DNA of 64,000 bases from Ruegeria arenilitoris. GTDB taxonomy: Bacteria > Pseudomonadota > Alphaproteobacteria > Rhodobacterales > Rhodobacteraceae. Below the pieces are notes generated by a model. That model saw only the letters and a program-made list of their open reading frames with translations. It had not been told where the DNA came from and made no database searches. This document shows positions 1 to 8,290 of this stretch, piece by piece. Location of the stretch: positions 62,001 through 126,000 of the forward strand of contig NZ_WPZO01000002.1 of the NCBI RefSeq assembly GCF_013031355.1, read 5' to 3'. A program made the translations under genes and the position numbers. Positions within the stretch are counted from its first letter, which is position 1. The number at the start of each line of letters is the position of its first letter.

Positions 1-320
1 TGGTTGGTGAGATTGCCGACGAACACGATGCCGACGAAGATCAGCTGTGGGTGCAGGAAAAGCCTGGTTGCTACATCGTTCAGGCCCGCGTGCCGCTGGA
101 GGAATTCGAAGCCGAGATCGGACGCTCGCTGACCAGTCACGAGGACGTGGACGAGGAAGAGATCGACACTCTGGGCGGTCTGGTCTTCATGCTGTCGGGG
201 CGGGTACCCGCGCGGGGTGAGGTTGTTCTGCATCCCGAAGGCCCGGAATTCGAGGTGATTGACGCCGATCCGCGCCGGATCAAACGATTGCGTGTCATGT
301 TGCCGGATCTTGCTGCATGA
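1..320 (+). CDS. CorC/HlyC-type transporter-associated domain protein, C-terminal part
   Basis: Only the last 106 codons are present; the start lies outside the window. The frame is open from base 3 and ends at TGA 318-320. The residues visible match the C-terminal transporter-associated (CorC_HlyC) domain that follows the CBS pair in CorC/YbeX proteins: an acidic linker (GEIADEHDADE), then a small beta-rich domain with DTLGG and GRVPARGE segments. Family members are linked to magnesium and cobalt efflux or to ribosome quality, but the exact role varies. The stop overlaps the start of lnt (ATGA), the usual corC-lnt order in proteobacteria. Confidence 0.85.
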   Translation, partial: VGEIADEHDADEDQLWVQEKPGCYIVQARVPLEEFEAEIGRSLTSHEDVDEEEIDTLGGLVFMLSGRVPARGEVVLHPEGPEFEVIDADPRRIKRLRVMLPDLAA

Positions 321-1813
321 ACCCATCGCGGGGCTGGCCGTTTTGGTTGAGGTTCGTGCTGTCGGCCCTGCTGGGGGCGCTGGCGGCCTTTGGTCTTGCG
401 CCGTTTGGTATTTGGGCGGCCACTCTGGTTGGGCTGCTGTTGCTTGCCCCTCTGTATCTGTCGACGGAAGCGCGGGGTCGGGCCGCGTGGTTGGGCTGGG
501 CCTTTGCCACCGGATACTTCGCCCACGGTCTCAGCTGGATCATCGAGCCGTTTTTCGTAGATGCCGAGCGCCACGCCTGGATGGCGCCCTTTGCCCTGAT
601 CTTCATGGCAGGCGGGCTGGCCCTGTTCTGGGCGCTGGCCTTTTGGGTTGCAAGGCGACCGGGTGGAGGCGCTGTCAAACAGGCGGTTTTCCTTGCCGTG
701 GCCGTGTCTCTGGCGGAATTCGCCCGGGGTTACGTATTGACGGGCTTCCCCTGGGCCGGGCTGGCGCAGGTTTGGGTCGATACGCCCGTAGCGCAGCTTC
801 TGTCCTTGTTCGGACCCTATGGTCTGGGGGCTTTGACCTTGCTGGCAACACTTCCCTTAGGTGCGGCGCTCGTTCAACGCGGCGAGTTTGCGGTGCCCTT
901 GGGCCTGACAATTGGTGCCGCCTGCCTGGCTCTGACCTATGCGGCCACCCGCCCGACTGTGGCTGAATCCGATCACACCGTCCGCCTGATCCAGCCTAAC
1001 GCGCCCCAGCATCAGAAATGGGACCCGGATTATGCGCCCCTGTTCTTTGCGCGCCAGATCGAGTTCACCGCAGCACAACCCCGGCCGGATATGATCGTCT
1101 GGCCTGAAACCTCGATACCTGCATGGTTGGGAAGCGCGCAGCCATATTTGGCCGCGGTCACAGATGCAGCGCAGGGCGTGCCGGTGTTTTTGGGCATTCA
1201 ACGGGGTGATGGGCCGCAAATCTACAACTCGATGATCTACCTGGACGAACAGGGCCAGCAGCAGGGCTTGTATGACAAGCACCACCTTGCGCCGTTCGGG
1301 GAATACGTTCCGTTCGGAAACCTGATGGCGAAGTTCGGGATTCACGGGATGGCAACGACCGCCGGTCATGGTTTCAGCTCGGGGCCAGGGGCTGCCTTGA
1401 TGGACGCCGGTAAGCTGGGCAAGGCGCTGCCGCTGATCTGTTACGAGGCCGTGTTCACACAGGATGTCCTGTCCGCACCGGGCCGGGCCGATTTTCTGCT
1501 GCAGATCACCAATGATGCCTGGTTCGGCACGCGCTCTGGTCCCTATCAGCATCTGGCTCAGGCCCAGATGCGCGCGATTGAGCAAGGCCTGCCAATGATG
1601 CGTTCGGCCAATACAGGGGTGTCGGCGATGATCGACCCGATGGGGCGCATTGTGAACTCGTTGGCTCTGGGGCAGGCGGGTTTTGTGGATGCGAAACTGC
1701 CAGCCCCGCTGAACCGGACCGTATATGCCCGGATCGGCGATTTTCCGGTCTTTGCCCTGCTGGCGGTTATGTTTGCGCTGCTTTGGCGCAACGTCCGGCG
1801 GGAACACGCTTAA
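317..1813 (+). CDS. lnt: Apolipoprotein N-acyltransferase
   Basis: Lnt transfers an acyl chain from phospholipid to the N-terminal cysteine of lipoproteins in the inner membrane, the last step of lipoprotein maturation. The 498 residues start with about 210 of hydrophobic membrane segments, followed by a nitrilase-fold domain. The expected catalytic triad can be read: Glu264 in WPETSIPAW, Lys321 in YDKHHLAPFGEY and Cys375 in LICYEAVF. Length is normal. The ATG overlaps the stop of the CorC-type gene by four bases, so the two are probably translationally coupled. Confidence 0.95.
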   Translation: MNPSRGWPFWLRFVLSALLGALAAFGLAPFGIWAATLVGLLLLAPLYLSTEARGRAAWLGWAFATGYFAHGLSWIIEPFFVDAERHAWMAPFALIFMAGGLALFWALAFWVARRPGGGAVKQAVFLAVAVSLAEFARGYVLTGFPWAGLAQVWVDTPVAQLLSLFGPYGLGALTLLATLPLGAALVQRGEFAVPLGLTIGAACLALTYAATRPTVAESDHTVRLIQPNAPQHQKWDPDYAPLFFARQIEFTAAQPRPDMIVWPETSIPAWLGSAQPYLAAVTDAAQGVPVFLGIQRGDGPQIYNSMIYLDEQGQQQGLYDKHHLAPFGEYVPFGNLMAKFGIHGMATTAGHGFSSGPGAALMDAGKLGKALPLICYEAVFTQDVLSAPGRADFLLQITNDAWFGTRSGPYQHLAQAQMRAIEQGLPMMRSANTGVSAMIDPMGRIVNSLALGQAGFVDAKLPAPLNRTVYARIGDFPVFALLAVMFALLWRNVRREHA

Positions 1814-1857
1814 ATAGCGATTGACCCTGTGATGCTGTGGGCGTATGCCCTCGCTTG

Positions 1858-1904
1858 CCCGTCACAACGGCTTCCTGGCGTGATGGGAAAATCTTAATGG
1901 AGCA
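1858..1904 (+). promoter_or_regulatory. SAM/SAH riboswitch in the metK leader
   Basis: A hairpin is formed by CCCGTCAC (1858-1865) and GTGATGGG (1880-1887), with one G-T pair. Its loop, 1866-1879, reads AACGGCTTCCTGGC. Downstream, GGAGCA (1899-1904) can pair with GCTTCC of the loop to make a pseudoknot. The core from GTCACAACGG through CTGGCGTGA is almost the canonical SAM/SAH aptamer described upstream of metK in Rhodobacterales. The pairing covers the metK Shine-Dalgarno GGAG, so ligand binding should block translation start at 1910. Confidence 0.92.
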
Positions 1905-1909
1905 CTTTC

Positions 1910-3091
1910 ATGTCCCGACAGAACTACACTTTTACTTCGGAGTCCGTATCCGAAGGGCATCCGGATAAGGTTTGCGACCGGATTTCTGATGCCGTCCTTG
2001 ACGCATTTCTGAACGAAGAACCCGAAGCACGCGTGGCGTGCGAAACCTTTGCCACGACCGACCGTGTGGTGATTGGTGGCGAAGTAGGTCTGTCTGATCA
2101 GGAAAAGCTGCACGACTATATGGGCCGCATCGACGAGATCGCGCGCGCCTGTATCAAGGATATCGGCTACGAGCAGGATAAGTTCCACCACGAAACCGTC
2201 GAGGTGACAAACCTGCTGCACGAACAGTCCGCCCATATCGCGCAGGGCGTGGACGCCTCGGACGACAAGGATGAAGGCGCTGGCGACCAGGGCATCATGT
2301 TCGGCTACGCCACCACCGAAACCCCCGCGCTGATGCCGGCGCCGATCCAGTATTCGCACGCGATTCTGCGTCGTCTGGCCGAAGTGCGCAAGAACGGCAC
2401 CGAGCCTGCGCTGGGCCCGGACGCGAAATCGCAGCTGTCTGTGGTTTACCGCGACGGCAAGCCGGTTGGCGTCAGCTCGATCGTGCTGTCGACCCAGCAC
2501 CTGGACGAGTCGCTGAGCTCGGATGACATCCGTGCTATCGTCGAGCCCTATATCACCGAGACCCTGCCCGAAGGCTGGCTGTCCGCGGAAACCGAGTGGC
2601 ACGTGAACCCAACCGGCAAATTCGTGATCGGCGGCCCGGACGGTGACGCCGGTCTGACCGGGCGTAAGATCATCGTGGACACCTACGGCGGTGCCGCGCC
2701 GCATGGTGGCGGTGCGTTCTCGGGTAAAGACCCGACCAAGGTGGATCGCTCGGCAGCCTATGCCGCGCGCTATCTGGCCAAGAACGTCGTTGCTGCGGGT
2801 ATGGCGGAACGCTGCACCATCCAGCTGAGCTATGCGATTGGTGTGTCCAAGCCTCTGTCGATCTATGCCGACACGCACGGCACCGGCCAGATTGCCGACG
2901 CTCTAATCGAAACCGCCGTCGGTCAGGTAATGGACCTGACCCCGCGCGGCATTCGTGAGCACCTGCAGATGAACAAGCCCATCTACCAGCGCACGGCTGC
3001 TTATGGCCATTTTGGGCGCGAGCCCGACGCGGATGGCGGTTTCAGCTGGGAACGCACCGATCTGGTCGACGCGCTTAAAGCGGCGGTCTGA
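1910..3091 (+). CDS. metK: S-adenosylmethionine synthetase
   Basis: MetK makes S-adenosylmethionine from methionine and ATP in the cytosol. The 393-residue product has the family motifs in order: the N-terminal [17 protein letters not shown], the central [13 protein letters not shown] signature and the C-terminal [16 protein letters not shown] phosphate-binding loop. Length is normal. The Shine-Dalgarno lies inside the preceding SAM/SAH riboswitch, giving product feedback on translation. An intrinsic terminator follows the stop, so metK is probably its own transcript, with trmB next on the same strand. Confidence 0.98.
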   Translation: MSRQNYTFTSESVSEGHPDKVCDRISDAVLDAFLNEEPEARVACETFATTDRVVIGGEVGLSDQEKLHDYMGRIDEIARACIKDIGYEQDKFHHETVEVTNLLHEQSAHIAQGVDASDDKDEGAGDQGIMFGYATTETPALMPAPIQYSHAILRRLAEVRKNGTEPALGPDAKSQLSVVYRDGKPVGVSSIVLSTQHLDESLSSDDIRAIVEPYITETLPEGWLSAETEWHVNPTGKFVIGGPDGDAGLTGRKIIVDTYGGAAPHGGGAFSGKDPTKVDRSAAYAARYLAKNVVAAGMAERCTIQLSYAIGVSKPLSIYADTHGTGQIADALIETAVGQVMDLTPRGIREHLQMNKPIYQRTAAYGHFGREPDADGGFSWERTDLVDALKAAV

Positions 3092-3104
3092 TCTACAACC
3101 AAAC

Positions 3105-3131
3105 AAAGCGCGCCGACCCCGGCGCGCTTTT
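3105..3131 (+). terminator. Intrinsic terminator after metK
   Basis: A perfect 10-bp stem pairs AAAGCGCGCC (3105-3114) with GGCGCGCTTT (3121-3130) around a 6-base loop and ends in a short T run. It lies 14 bases after the metK stop. Confidence 0.85.
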
Positions 3132-3183
3132 CGATTCGGCACCGGGGTTGCAACGGTGCGGCCCCCGCAGTATGGGCACCGCC

Positions 3184-3891
3184 ATGAGCACCCAGACACC
3201 ACAACGCCCCCGCAGAAACTTCTATGGCCGCTTTAAGGGCAAGACCCTGAAGCCCAGCCAAAAGACGTATCTGAACGAAGACCTCGACGCCCTGTCACCT
3301 GGCGCAGTCGATTGGGAGAGCAACCCCAACCGCGATCCGCTGGACCTTAAAGCGCTGTTCGGCGGCAAGGATGTCTGGCTTGAAGTCGGCTTTGGCGGCG
3401 GTGAGCATTTGGTGCATCAGGCCGCCAGCAACCCCGATATCGGCATCATCGGGGCCGAGCCCTATATCAACGGCGTCGCCATGCTGCTGGGCAAGATCCG
3501 TCAAGCCGGGGTCGAAAACCTTGCTGTGCACCCCGGTGACGCGCGCGATCTGTTCGACGTTCTGCCCGAGGCCAGCATCTCGCGCGCCTTCCTGCTGTAC
3601 CCCGACCCGTGGCCCAAGACGCGGCACCATCGCCGTCGCTTCGTGACGCCCGAACATCTGGAACCGCTGGCGCGCGTGCTGAAACCGGGGTCAATCTTTC
3701 GCGTGGCTACCGACATTCCCGACTATGTCCGTCAGACGCTTGAGGAAGTTCCACGCGCAGGGTTCGAATGGCTGGCTGAGCGTCCCGCCGACTGGCGTGA
3801 GCCTTGGGATGACTGGATTTCCACCCGTTATGAGCAGAAGGCCCTGCGTGAAGGCCGAACACCGCATTACCTGACATTCCGCAAAACCTGA
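3184..3891 (+). CDS. trmB: tRNA (guanine-N7-)-methyltransferase
   Basis: TrmB uses S-adenosylmethionine to make 7-methylguanosine at position 46 of tRNA. The 235 residues show the SAM-binding motif LEVGFGGGEHL, an acidic GAEPY turn and the family hallmark YPDPWPKTRHHRRR. I chose ATG 3184 (MSTQTPQRPRRNF) because an upstream in-frame ATG at 3148 would add a poorly conserved, arginine-rich tail and start very close to the metK terminator. Placement after metK links the enzyme to its cofactor supply. The gene converges with the membrane-protein gene ending at 3895. Confidence 0.95.
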   Translation: MSTQTPQRPRRNFYGRFKGKTLKPSQKTYLNEDLDALSPGAVDWESNPNRDPLDLKALFGGKDVWLEVGFGGGEHLVHQAASNPDIGIIGAEPYINGVAMLLGKIRQAGVENLAVHPGDARDLFDVLPEASISRAFLLYPDPWPKTRHHRRRFVTPEHLEPLARVLKPGSIFRVATDIPDYVRQTLEEVPRAGFEWLAERPADWREPWDDWISTRYEQKALREGRTPHYLTFRKT

Positions 3892-3894
3892 CCG

Positions 3895-4704
3895 TTACGG
3901 CGTGGGGTCGCGCAGGCTGGGGAAAGCGCGGCCTTTGGCAAACCAGGCCAGCCCGAATGCCCAAAGCGCGATGGTTTCTACAAAAAACGTCAGGTTGTGG
4001 GACTTCCACCCCGCCTGAGCGCCTTCACCGGAAAAGGCGACGATGCCCAGCACCAGAACACACGACAGGATCGTGATGCCGCACAGCGAATACAAAATGT
4101 TGCGCTGCTTTTTTGACTGGATCATGTGCCCGTCTTTTATGTGGCGCTCGGGAACCACGCGACGTAGGACAAACAGGCAGTAAAGGCCCAGATAGGCAAA
4201 CAGGATTCCCGCGGCCCAGGCATGTAAATGCGGCGCGCCTGAGAACAGGGTGAAGAACGCGTCTGGTTGGGGATCTGACAGAACCGGCGGCGGTGTTTGG
4301 TTCACATCGGCAAAAATCCGTGACTTAAAGCTGACGGGCTCTTCGCAGCCAGACCCGCTTGTCGGGAAGACCGCAACAAAACATGCGCCAATTCCGGCAA
4401 TGAAAGACCCAAGGTCTTCAAGCCAATGGTCTCCGGTATAGGCGATCAGAAAGCCTCCAATAAAAACCAAAAGTCCGACGAAGATGGCCCCAAGAAATTG
4501 GGCATAGTAGAAATGGCTGATGCTGTCGCGAAAACAGCTGCCGCCAATCACGGCTCCGATGGCAAGAATGATTGGCAGGCCAAAGGCAACAAGACCGACC
4601 AGGAAGGCCAGCCGCATCTGCAGAACGCTGTCAGTCTTTAGTGGGTCTTTGGGCTGAAAGAACTTTTCTGTTCCGTTTGAAAGCATGGATTGAAGCTGTG
4701 ACAC
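3895..4704 (-). CDS. Uncharacterised polytopic membrane protein
   Basis: I do not recognise the family. The 269 residues contain about six hydrophobic segments: two near the N-terminus, two around the motif FRDSISHFYYAQFLGA, and others near residues 170 and 210-260. A cysteine-bearing loop (PTSGSGCEE) separates the first four from the rest. I took the GTG start at 4704 because the reverse strand shows GAGG seven bases upstream; ATG at 4686 is the alternative. The coding sequence is less GC-rich than its neighbours. It is transcribed divergently from aroA and convergently with trmB. Confidence 0.7.
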   Translation of the reverse strand: MSQLQSMLSNGTEKFFQPKDPLKTDSVLQMRLAFLVGLVAFGLPIILAIGAVIGGSCFRDSISHFYYAQFLGAIFVGLLVFIGGFLIAYTGDHWLEDLGSFIAGIGACFVAVFPTSGSGCEEPVSFKSRIFADVNQTPPPVLSDPQPDAFFTLFSGAPHLHAWAAGILFAYLGLYCLFVLRRVVPERHIKDGHMIQSKKQRNILYSLCGITILSCVLVLGIVAFSGEGAQAGWKSHNLTFFVETIALWAFGLAWFAKGRAFPSLRDPTP

Positions 4705-4884
4705 GAAAAAACCTCGGGCTGTGATTTATGAAAACAAAATGATTTCGCTCTGAATTCGGCCATTATAGCCCGAAAACCGCTGATCGCCCAATTCTTGGGT
4801 GCTCTGGCAGTCGTATTGCCGCTGGACCAAGTGGCCCCAATTCGCTAATCGGCTTGGGCACTGATAGCGAAAACAGGAGCCCTC

Positions 4885-6231
4885 ATGTCCGGACACGGCA
4901 CGCCCATCCCGATGACCTCGCATCCCTGCGGCCCGCTGACCGGCACGGCAGAGGTGCCCGGCGACAAGTCGATCTCGCACCGGTCGCTGATCTTGGGCGC
5001 GATGGCGGTGGGAGAGACAAAGATTTCGGGCCTGCTTGAGGGCGAGGACGTTCTGGACACCGCCAAGGCGATGCGCGCCTTTGGGGCCGAAGTCACCGAT
5101 CATGGCGGCGGTGAATGGACCGTGCACGGTGTCGGCGTCGGTGGCTTTGCCGAACCCGATCAAGTGATCGACTGCGGTAACTCGGGTACTGGCGTGCGGT
5201 TGATCATGGGCGCGATGGCAACCTCTCCGATCACCGCGACCTTTACCGGTGATGCGAGCCTGAACAAGCGTCCGATGGCGCGTGTGACCGATCCGCTGGC
5301 GCTGTTTGGTACGCAATCAATTGGTCGTTCGGGCGGGCGTCTGCCAATGACCATCGTGGGCGCGGCGGAACCCGTTCCCGTGCGCTACGAAGTGCCGGTG
5401 CCGTCGGCGCAGGTGAAATCTGCCGTGCTGCTGGCCGGTCTAAATGCGCCCGGCAAAACCGTGGTGATCGAGAAAGAGGCCACCCGTGATCATTCCGAGC
5501 GGATGCTGGCCGGGTTCGGTGCCGAAATTACCGTTGAGGATACTGATGAAGGCCGGGTGATTACCCTAGCCGGTCGCCCCGAACTGAAGCCGCAGGTCAT
5601 CGCAGTGCCGCGTGACCCGTCCAGCGCGGCCTTCCCGGTATGTGCGGCGCTGATCACGCCCGGTTCAGACGTTCTGGTGCCGGGTATCGGCCTGAACCCG
5701 ACCCGCGCGGGGCTGTTCACCACTCTGCGCGAGATGGGCGCCGATCTGACCTATGAAAATGAACGCGAAGAGGGCGGTGAGCCCGTCGCCGATCTGCGCG
5801 CCAAGTATTCGCCCAACATGAAAGGTATCAACGTGCCGCCGGAACGCGCGGCCTCGATGATCGATGAATACCCGGTTCTGTCCGTGGTCGCGGCCAATGC
5901 TACAGGCACCACGATGATGGGCGGTGTTAAAGAGCTGCGCGTCAAGGAGAGCGACCGGATCGACGCCATGGCGCGGGGTCTGCGCGCCAACGGCGTGACC
6001 GTGGACGAGGGCGAGGAATGGTGGTCGGTCGACGGACTGGGCATCGGAAACGTCCCCGGCGGCGGTACGTGCGAGAGCTTTCTGGACCACCGTATCGCGA
6101 TGTCCTTCATGGTTATGGGCATGGGCGCAAAAACTCCGGTTTCGGTGGATGACGGCGGCCCAATCGCGACCTCGTTCCCGATTTTCGAACCGCTGATGTC
6201 GTCTTTGGGTGCCAAGGTCGAACGCACGTGA
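4885..6231 (+). CDS. aroA: 3-phosphoshikimate 1-carboxyvinyltransferase (EPSP synthase), class II-like
   Basis: AroA condenses shikimate 3-phosphate with phosphoenolpyruvate in the shikimate pathway. The 448 residues carry GDKSISHRS near the N-terminus, [52 protein letters not shown] and a terminal [12 protein letters not shown]. The wording is closer to class II (CP4-like) enzymes than to the Escherichia coli class I enzyme. At the site where CP4 has Ala in GNAATG this protein has Gly. A Shine-Dalgarno AGGAG precedes ATG 4885. The stop overlaps the GTG start of cmk, as expected of the aroA-cmk-rpsA-ihfB block. Confidence 0.96.
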   Translation: MSGHGTPIPMTSHPCGPLTGTAEVPGDKSISHRSLILGAMAVGETKISGLLEGEDVLDTAKAMRAFGAEVTDHGGGEWTVHGVGVGGFAEPDQVIDCGNSGTGVRLIMGAMATSPITATFTGDASLNKRPMARVTDPLALFGTQSIGRSGGRLPMTIVGAAEPVPVRYEVPVPSAQVKSAVLLAGLNAPGKTVVIEKEATRDHSERMLAGFGAEITVEDTDEGRVITLAGRPELKPQVIAVPRDPSSAAFPVCAALITPGSDVLVPGIGLNPTRAGLFTTLREMGADLTYENEREEGGEPVADLRAKYSPNMKGINVPPERAASMIDEYPVLSVVAANATGTTMMGGVKELRVKESDRIDAMARGLRANGVTVDEGEEWWSVDGLGIGNVPGGGTCESFLDHRIAMSFMVMGMGAKTPVSVDDGGPIATSFPIFEPLMSSLGAKVERT

Positions 6232-6845
6232 GCTTTACGGTTGCCATTGACGGCCCAGCGGCGGCGGGCAAGGGCACAATCTCGAAAGGTGTAGCCACGC
6301 ATTTCGAGTTGGCGCATCTGGATACTGGGTTGCTCTATCGCGCGGTTGGGCGTCGGACACTGGATGGCACCGACCCGGTTGAGGCCGCGCAGGCACTAAC
6401 GGCTGAGGAATTGGAACAGGGTGATCTGCGTACGGCCGAGATCGCACAGGCGGCGTCGAAAGTGGCCGTGATCCCCGAGGTTCGCGCGGCTTTGGTCGAC
6501 TTCCAACGCGCTTTTGCCCGGCGTGCCGGGGGTGCCGTTCTGGACGGGCGCGATATCGGGACGGTGATCTGCCCCGAGGCTGAGGTGAAACTGTTTGTCA
6601 CCGCCAGCGTCGAGGTTCGGGCCGAGCGGCGTTTTCTGGAGCTGAGCGCCAAGGGCTCGGACGTCACCCGTGAACAGGTGCTGGCCGATGTGCGCGAACG
6701 CGACGCGCGGGATGCCGAACGCAGCACCGCGCCGATGAAACCCGCCGACGATGCCGTTTTGTTGGACACGTCCGATCTGAGTATCGAGGCGGCGTTGGCT
6801 CAGGCCCTGGCCTTCATCGAACAGAAAAAGCCCGCGACACTGTAG
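6228..6845 (+). CDS. cmk: Cytidylate kinase
   Basis: Cmk phosphorylates CMP and dCMP with ATP in pyrimidine salvage and DNA precursor supply. The 205 residues begin with [17 protein letters not shown], the Walker A loop. [14 protein letters not shown] is the nucleotide-binding signature, and [10 protein letters not shown] lies in the lid region. The start is GTG 6228, overlapping the aroA stop as GTGA, which suggests coupled translation. A bidirectional terminator overlaps the 3' end, so unlike in most proteobacteria the transcript does not run directly into rpsA. Confidence 0.95.
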   Translation: MSFTVAIDGPAAAGKGTISKGVATHFELAHLDTGLLYRAVGRRTLDGTDPVEAAQALTAEELEQGDLRTAEIAQAASKVAVIPEVRAALVDFQRAFARRAGGAVLDGRDIGTVICPEAEVKLFVTASVEVRAERRFLELSAKGSDVTREQVLADVRERDARDAERSTAPMKPADDAVLLDTSDLSIEAALAQALAFIEQKKPATL

Positions 6846-6858
6846 TGCTGCGGGCTTT
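6827..6858. terminator. Bidirectional intrinsic terminator between cmk and the YHS gene
   Basis: AAAGCCCGC (6827-6835) pairs with GCGGGCTTT (6850-6858), with an inner CAC/GTG pairing. A-rich and T-rich flanks allow it to work on both strands. The cmk stop codon lies inside the hairpin. Confidence 0.75.
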
Positions 6859-6863
6859 CGCGA

Positions 6864-7343
6864 TTACAACTCGCCAACGGCGATGCTTTTGATATTCGCC
6901 CACTGATCGTCAGCGGTTTTTGCCGTCGCTGCCACGTCCTTCAGGAAGGCCGCGCGGGTTTCGGCGTTCAGGAACAGGTACAGCTTGCCATCCGCGACCA
7001 GATACTGATCCGGGTCGCCGTCGAACTTCTTGCCTACCGACACGCCGAACGAACAGAACCCGCCATGCTGCGGCAGATAGGCGGCGGGGTTGGCCTCGAA
7101 CGCTTCGCGGTTTGCGGCGCTGGTAAAGTAGTAGGACGCGCCGTCATAGGTAGCGGAATGGGTGGCAAAGCCCTCGACCGGGTTGCCGTCATTCACCAGC
7201 GCGACCAGATCGACGCCGTGTGCGGCCAGCGGCGCACCGGCGGCCGAAATGCCATTTGAGACGTTAATCTCATCCGCAGCAAAGGCCGGGGCAGCGATCA
7301 AGGGCAGGGCAGCGATGAGGGTGGTCAGAACCAGAGACTTCAT
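6864..7343 (-). CDS. Secreted YHS-domain protein
   Basis: The 159-residue product starts with a clear signal peptide (MKSLVLTTLIAALPLIAAPAFA, cleavage after AFA), so it should be periplasmic. The body holds a YHS-like domain: GVDLVALVNDGNPVEGF, then YYFTSAANREAFEANPAAYLPQHGGFCSFG. This fold occurs in metal-related proteins and is often the only domain in small periplasmic proteins. Function is otherwise unknown. A Shine-Dalgarno AAAGGAA precedes the start. The gene lies on the opposite strand inside the normally compact cmk-rpsA interval. Confidence 0.85.
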   Translation of the reverse strand: MKSLVLTTLIAALPLIAAPAFAADEINVSNGISAAGAPLAAHGVDLVALVNDGNPVEGFATHSATYDGASYYFTSAANREAFEANPAAYLPQHGGFCSFGVSVGKKFDGDPDQYLVADGKLYLFLNAETRAAFLKDVAATAKTADDQWANIKSIAVGEL

Positions 7344-7561
7344 TGGAATTTCCTTTCCTGTTCAGGTTTGGATCAGCCGGGTGGCCAACCGCTGAAACAT
7401 AGCTAGAGGTGCGGTTCTGAACGGACTATCGCAGGAAGCCCGCCAAACCCTGCAGATCGTTCAAACCTGCGGCCGGGTGGGATATCCACTTCACCAAGCT
7501 TTGTTTGGTCAGCCTGTCAGCCGACCCGTATGGTTGGGGCATAGCCTGAAGGAGAGATGCG

Positions 7562-8077
7562 ATGATCCGACTAGCCCTAACGCTGATTTTTCTGGCCGGG
7601 AGCCTGGCTGCTCAGGAGGCCGAGCCGCCGATGGACTATGAACGTCTGGGCAAGATCATCTTCGCGCTCGACCCCGAGGCGCAACCCCAGGGGCCAGGCT
7701 TTCAACTGACTGTGTCGGATGTTCCGGTCTTGGTCATCACGGACATCAATGCCGACCGAATGCGCGCCATGGTTCCGATCCGCGGCGCCGAGGGCCTGAC
7801 CGCCGAGGATATGCGGCGTATGATGCAGGCGAATTTCGATACGACACTGGACGCCCGCTATGCGATTGCCAACGGCACCTTGTGGGCCGCGTTTATCCAC
7901 CCATTGTCCTTGCTGAAAAAGGATCAATTGATCTCGGGCTTGGCGCAGACTGTGAACATCGCCAATAGTTATGGCACTCTCTATTCCAGCGGCGCGGCAG
8001 AATTCGGCGGGGGTGATAGCGGCGACCTTCAGCGCGCCTTGATCGAAGAGCTTCTGAAAAAGGGCGAAGAAATCTGA
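7562..8077 (+). CDS. Secreted hypothetical protein, possible YbjN-like fold
   Basis: The 171-residue product has a signal peptide (MIRLALTLIFLAGSLAAQ) and a good Shine-Dalgarno (AAGGAGAG). The mature part alternates short beta stretches (FQLTVSDVPVLVIT, RYAIANGTLWAAFIHPL) with helices, one of them MRRMMQANFDTT. The pattern resembles the YbjN / type III chaperone-like fold, but that is only an impression. The C-terminus is acidic and lysine-rich. It lies between the YHS gene and the halogenase gene, with no sign of a shared operon. Confidence 0.7.
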   Translation: MIRLALTLIFLAGSLAAQEAEPPMDYERLGKIIFALDPEAQPQGPGFQLTVSDVPVLVITDINADRMRAMVPIRGAEGLTAEDMRRMMQANFDTTLDARYAIANGTLWAAFIHPLSLLKKDQLISGLAQTVNIANSYGTLYSSGAAEFGGGDSGDLQRALIEELLKKGEEI

Positions 8078-8290
8078 CCCGAACCAGAAAGCAACGCTCT
8101 CCTTTTGACACGGCAAATGTAACAGTTTTGTTGCGGTTCTCACACATATGCACAAGGCTAACCGGCCTTGGCCCTAGCGACGTTCCTGAAACCGGGTATG
8201 GTAATTTTTCAAGCAAATGGGGGGTAGCTGTGCAAAATCCAAAAACACTCAAAAAAGGAAGCAGCGAAAACACCCCTGAAGCCAACAGGG

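Noticed and set aside
8105..8133. TTGACA upstream of the halogenase as a -35 promoter element
   Set aside because: The matching -10 at 17 bases spacing is TTGTTG, a poor fit, so I did not call a promoter.
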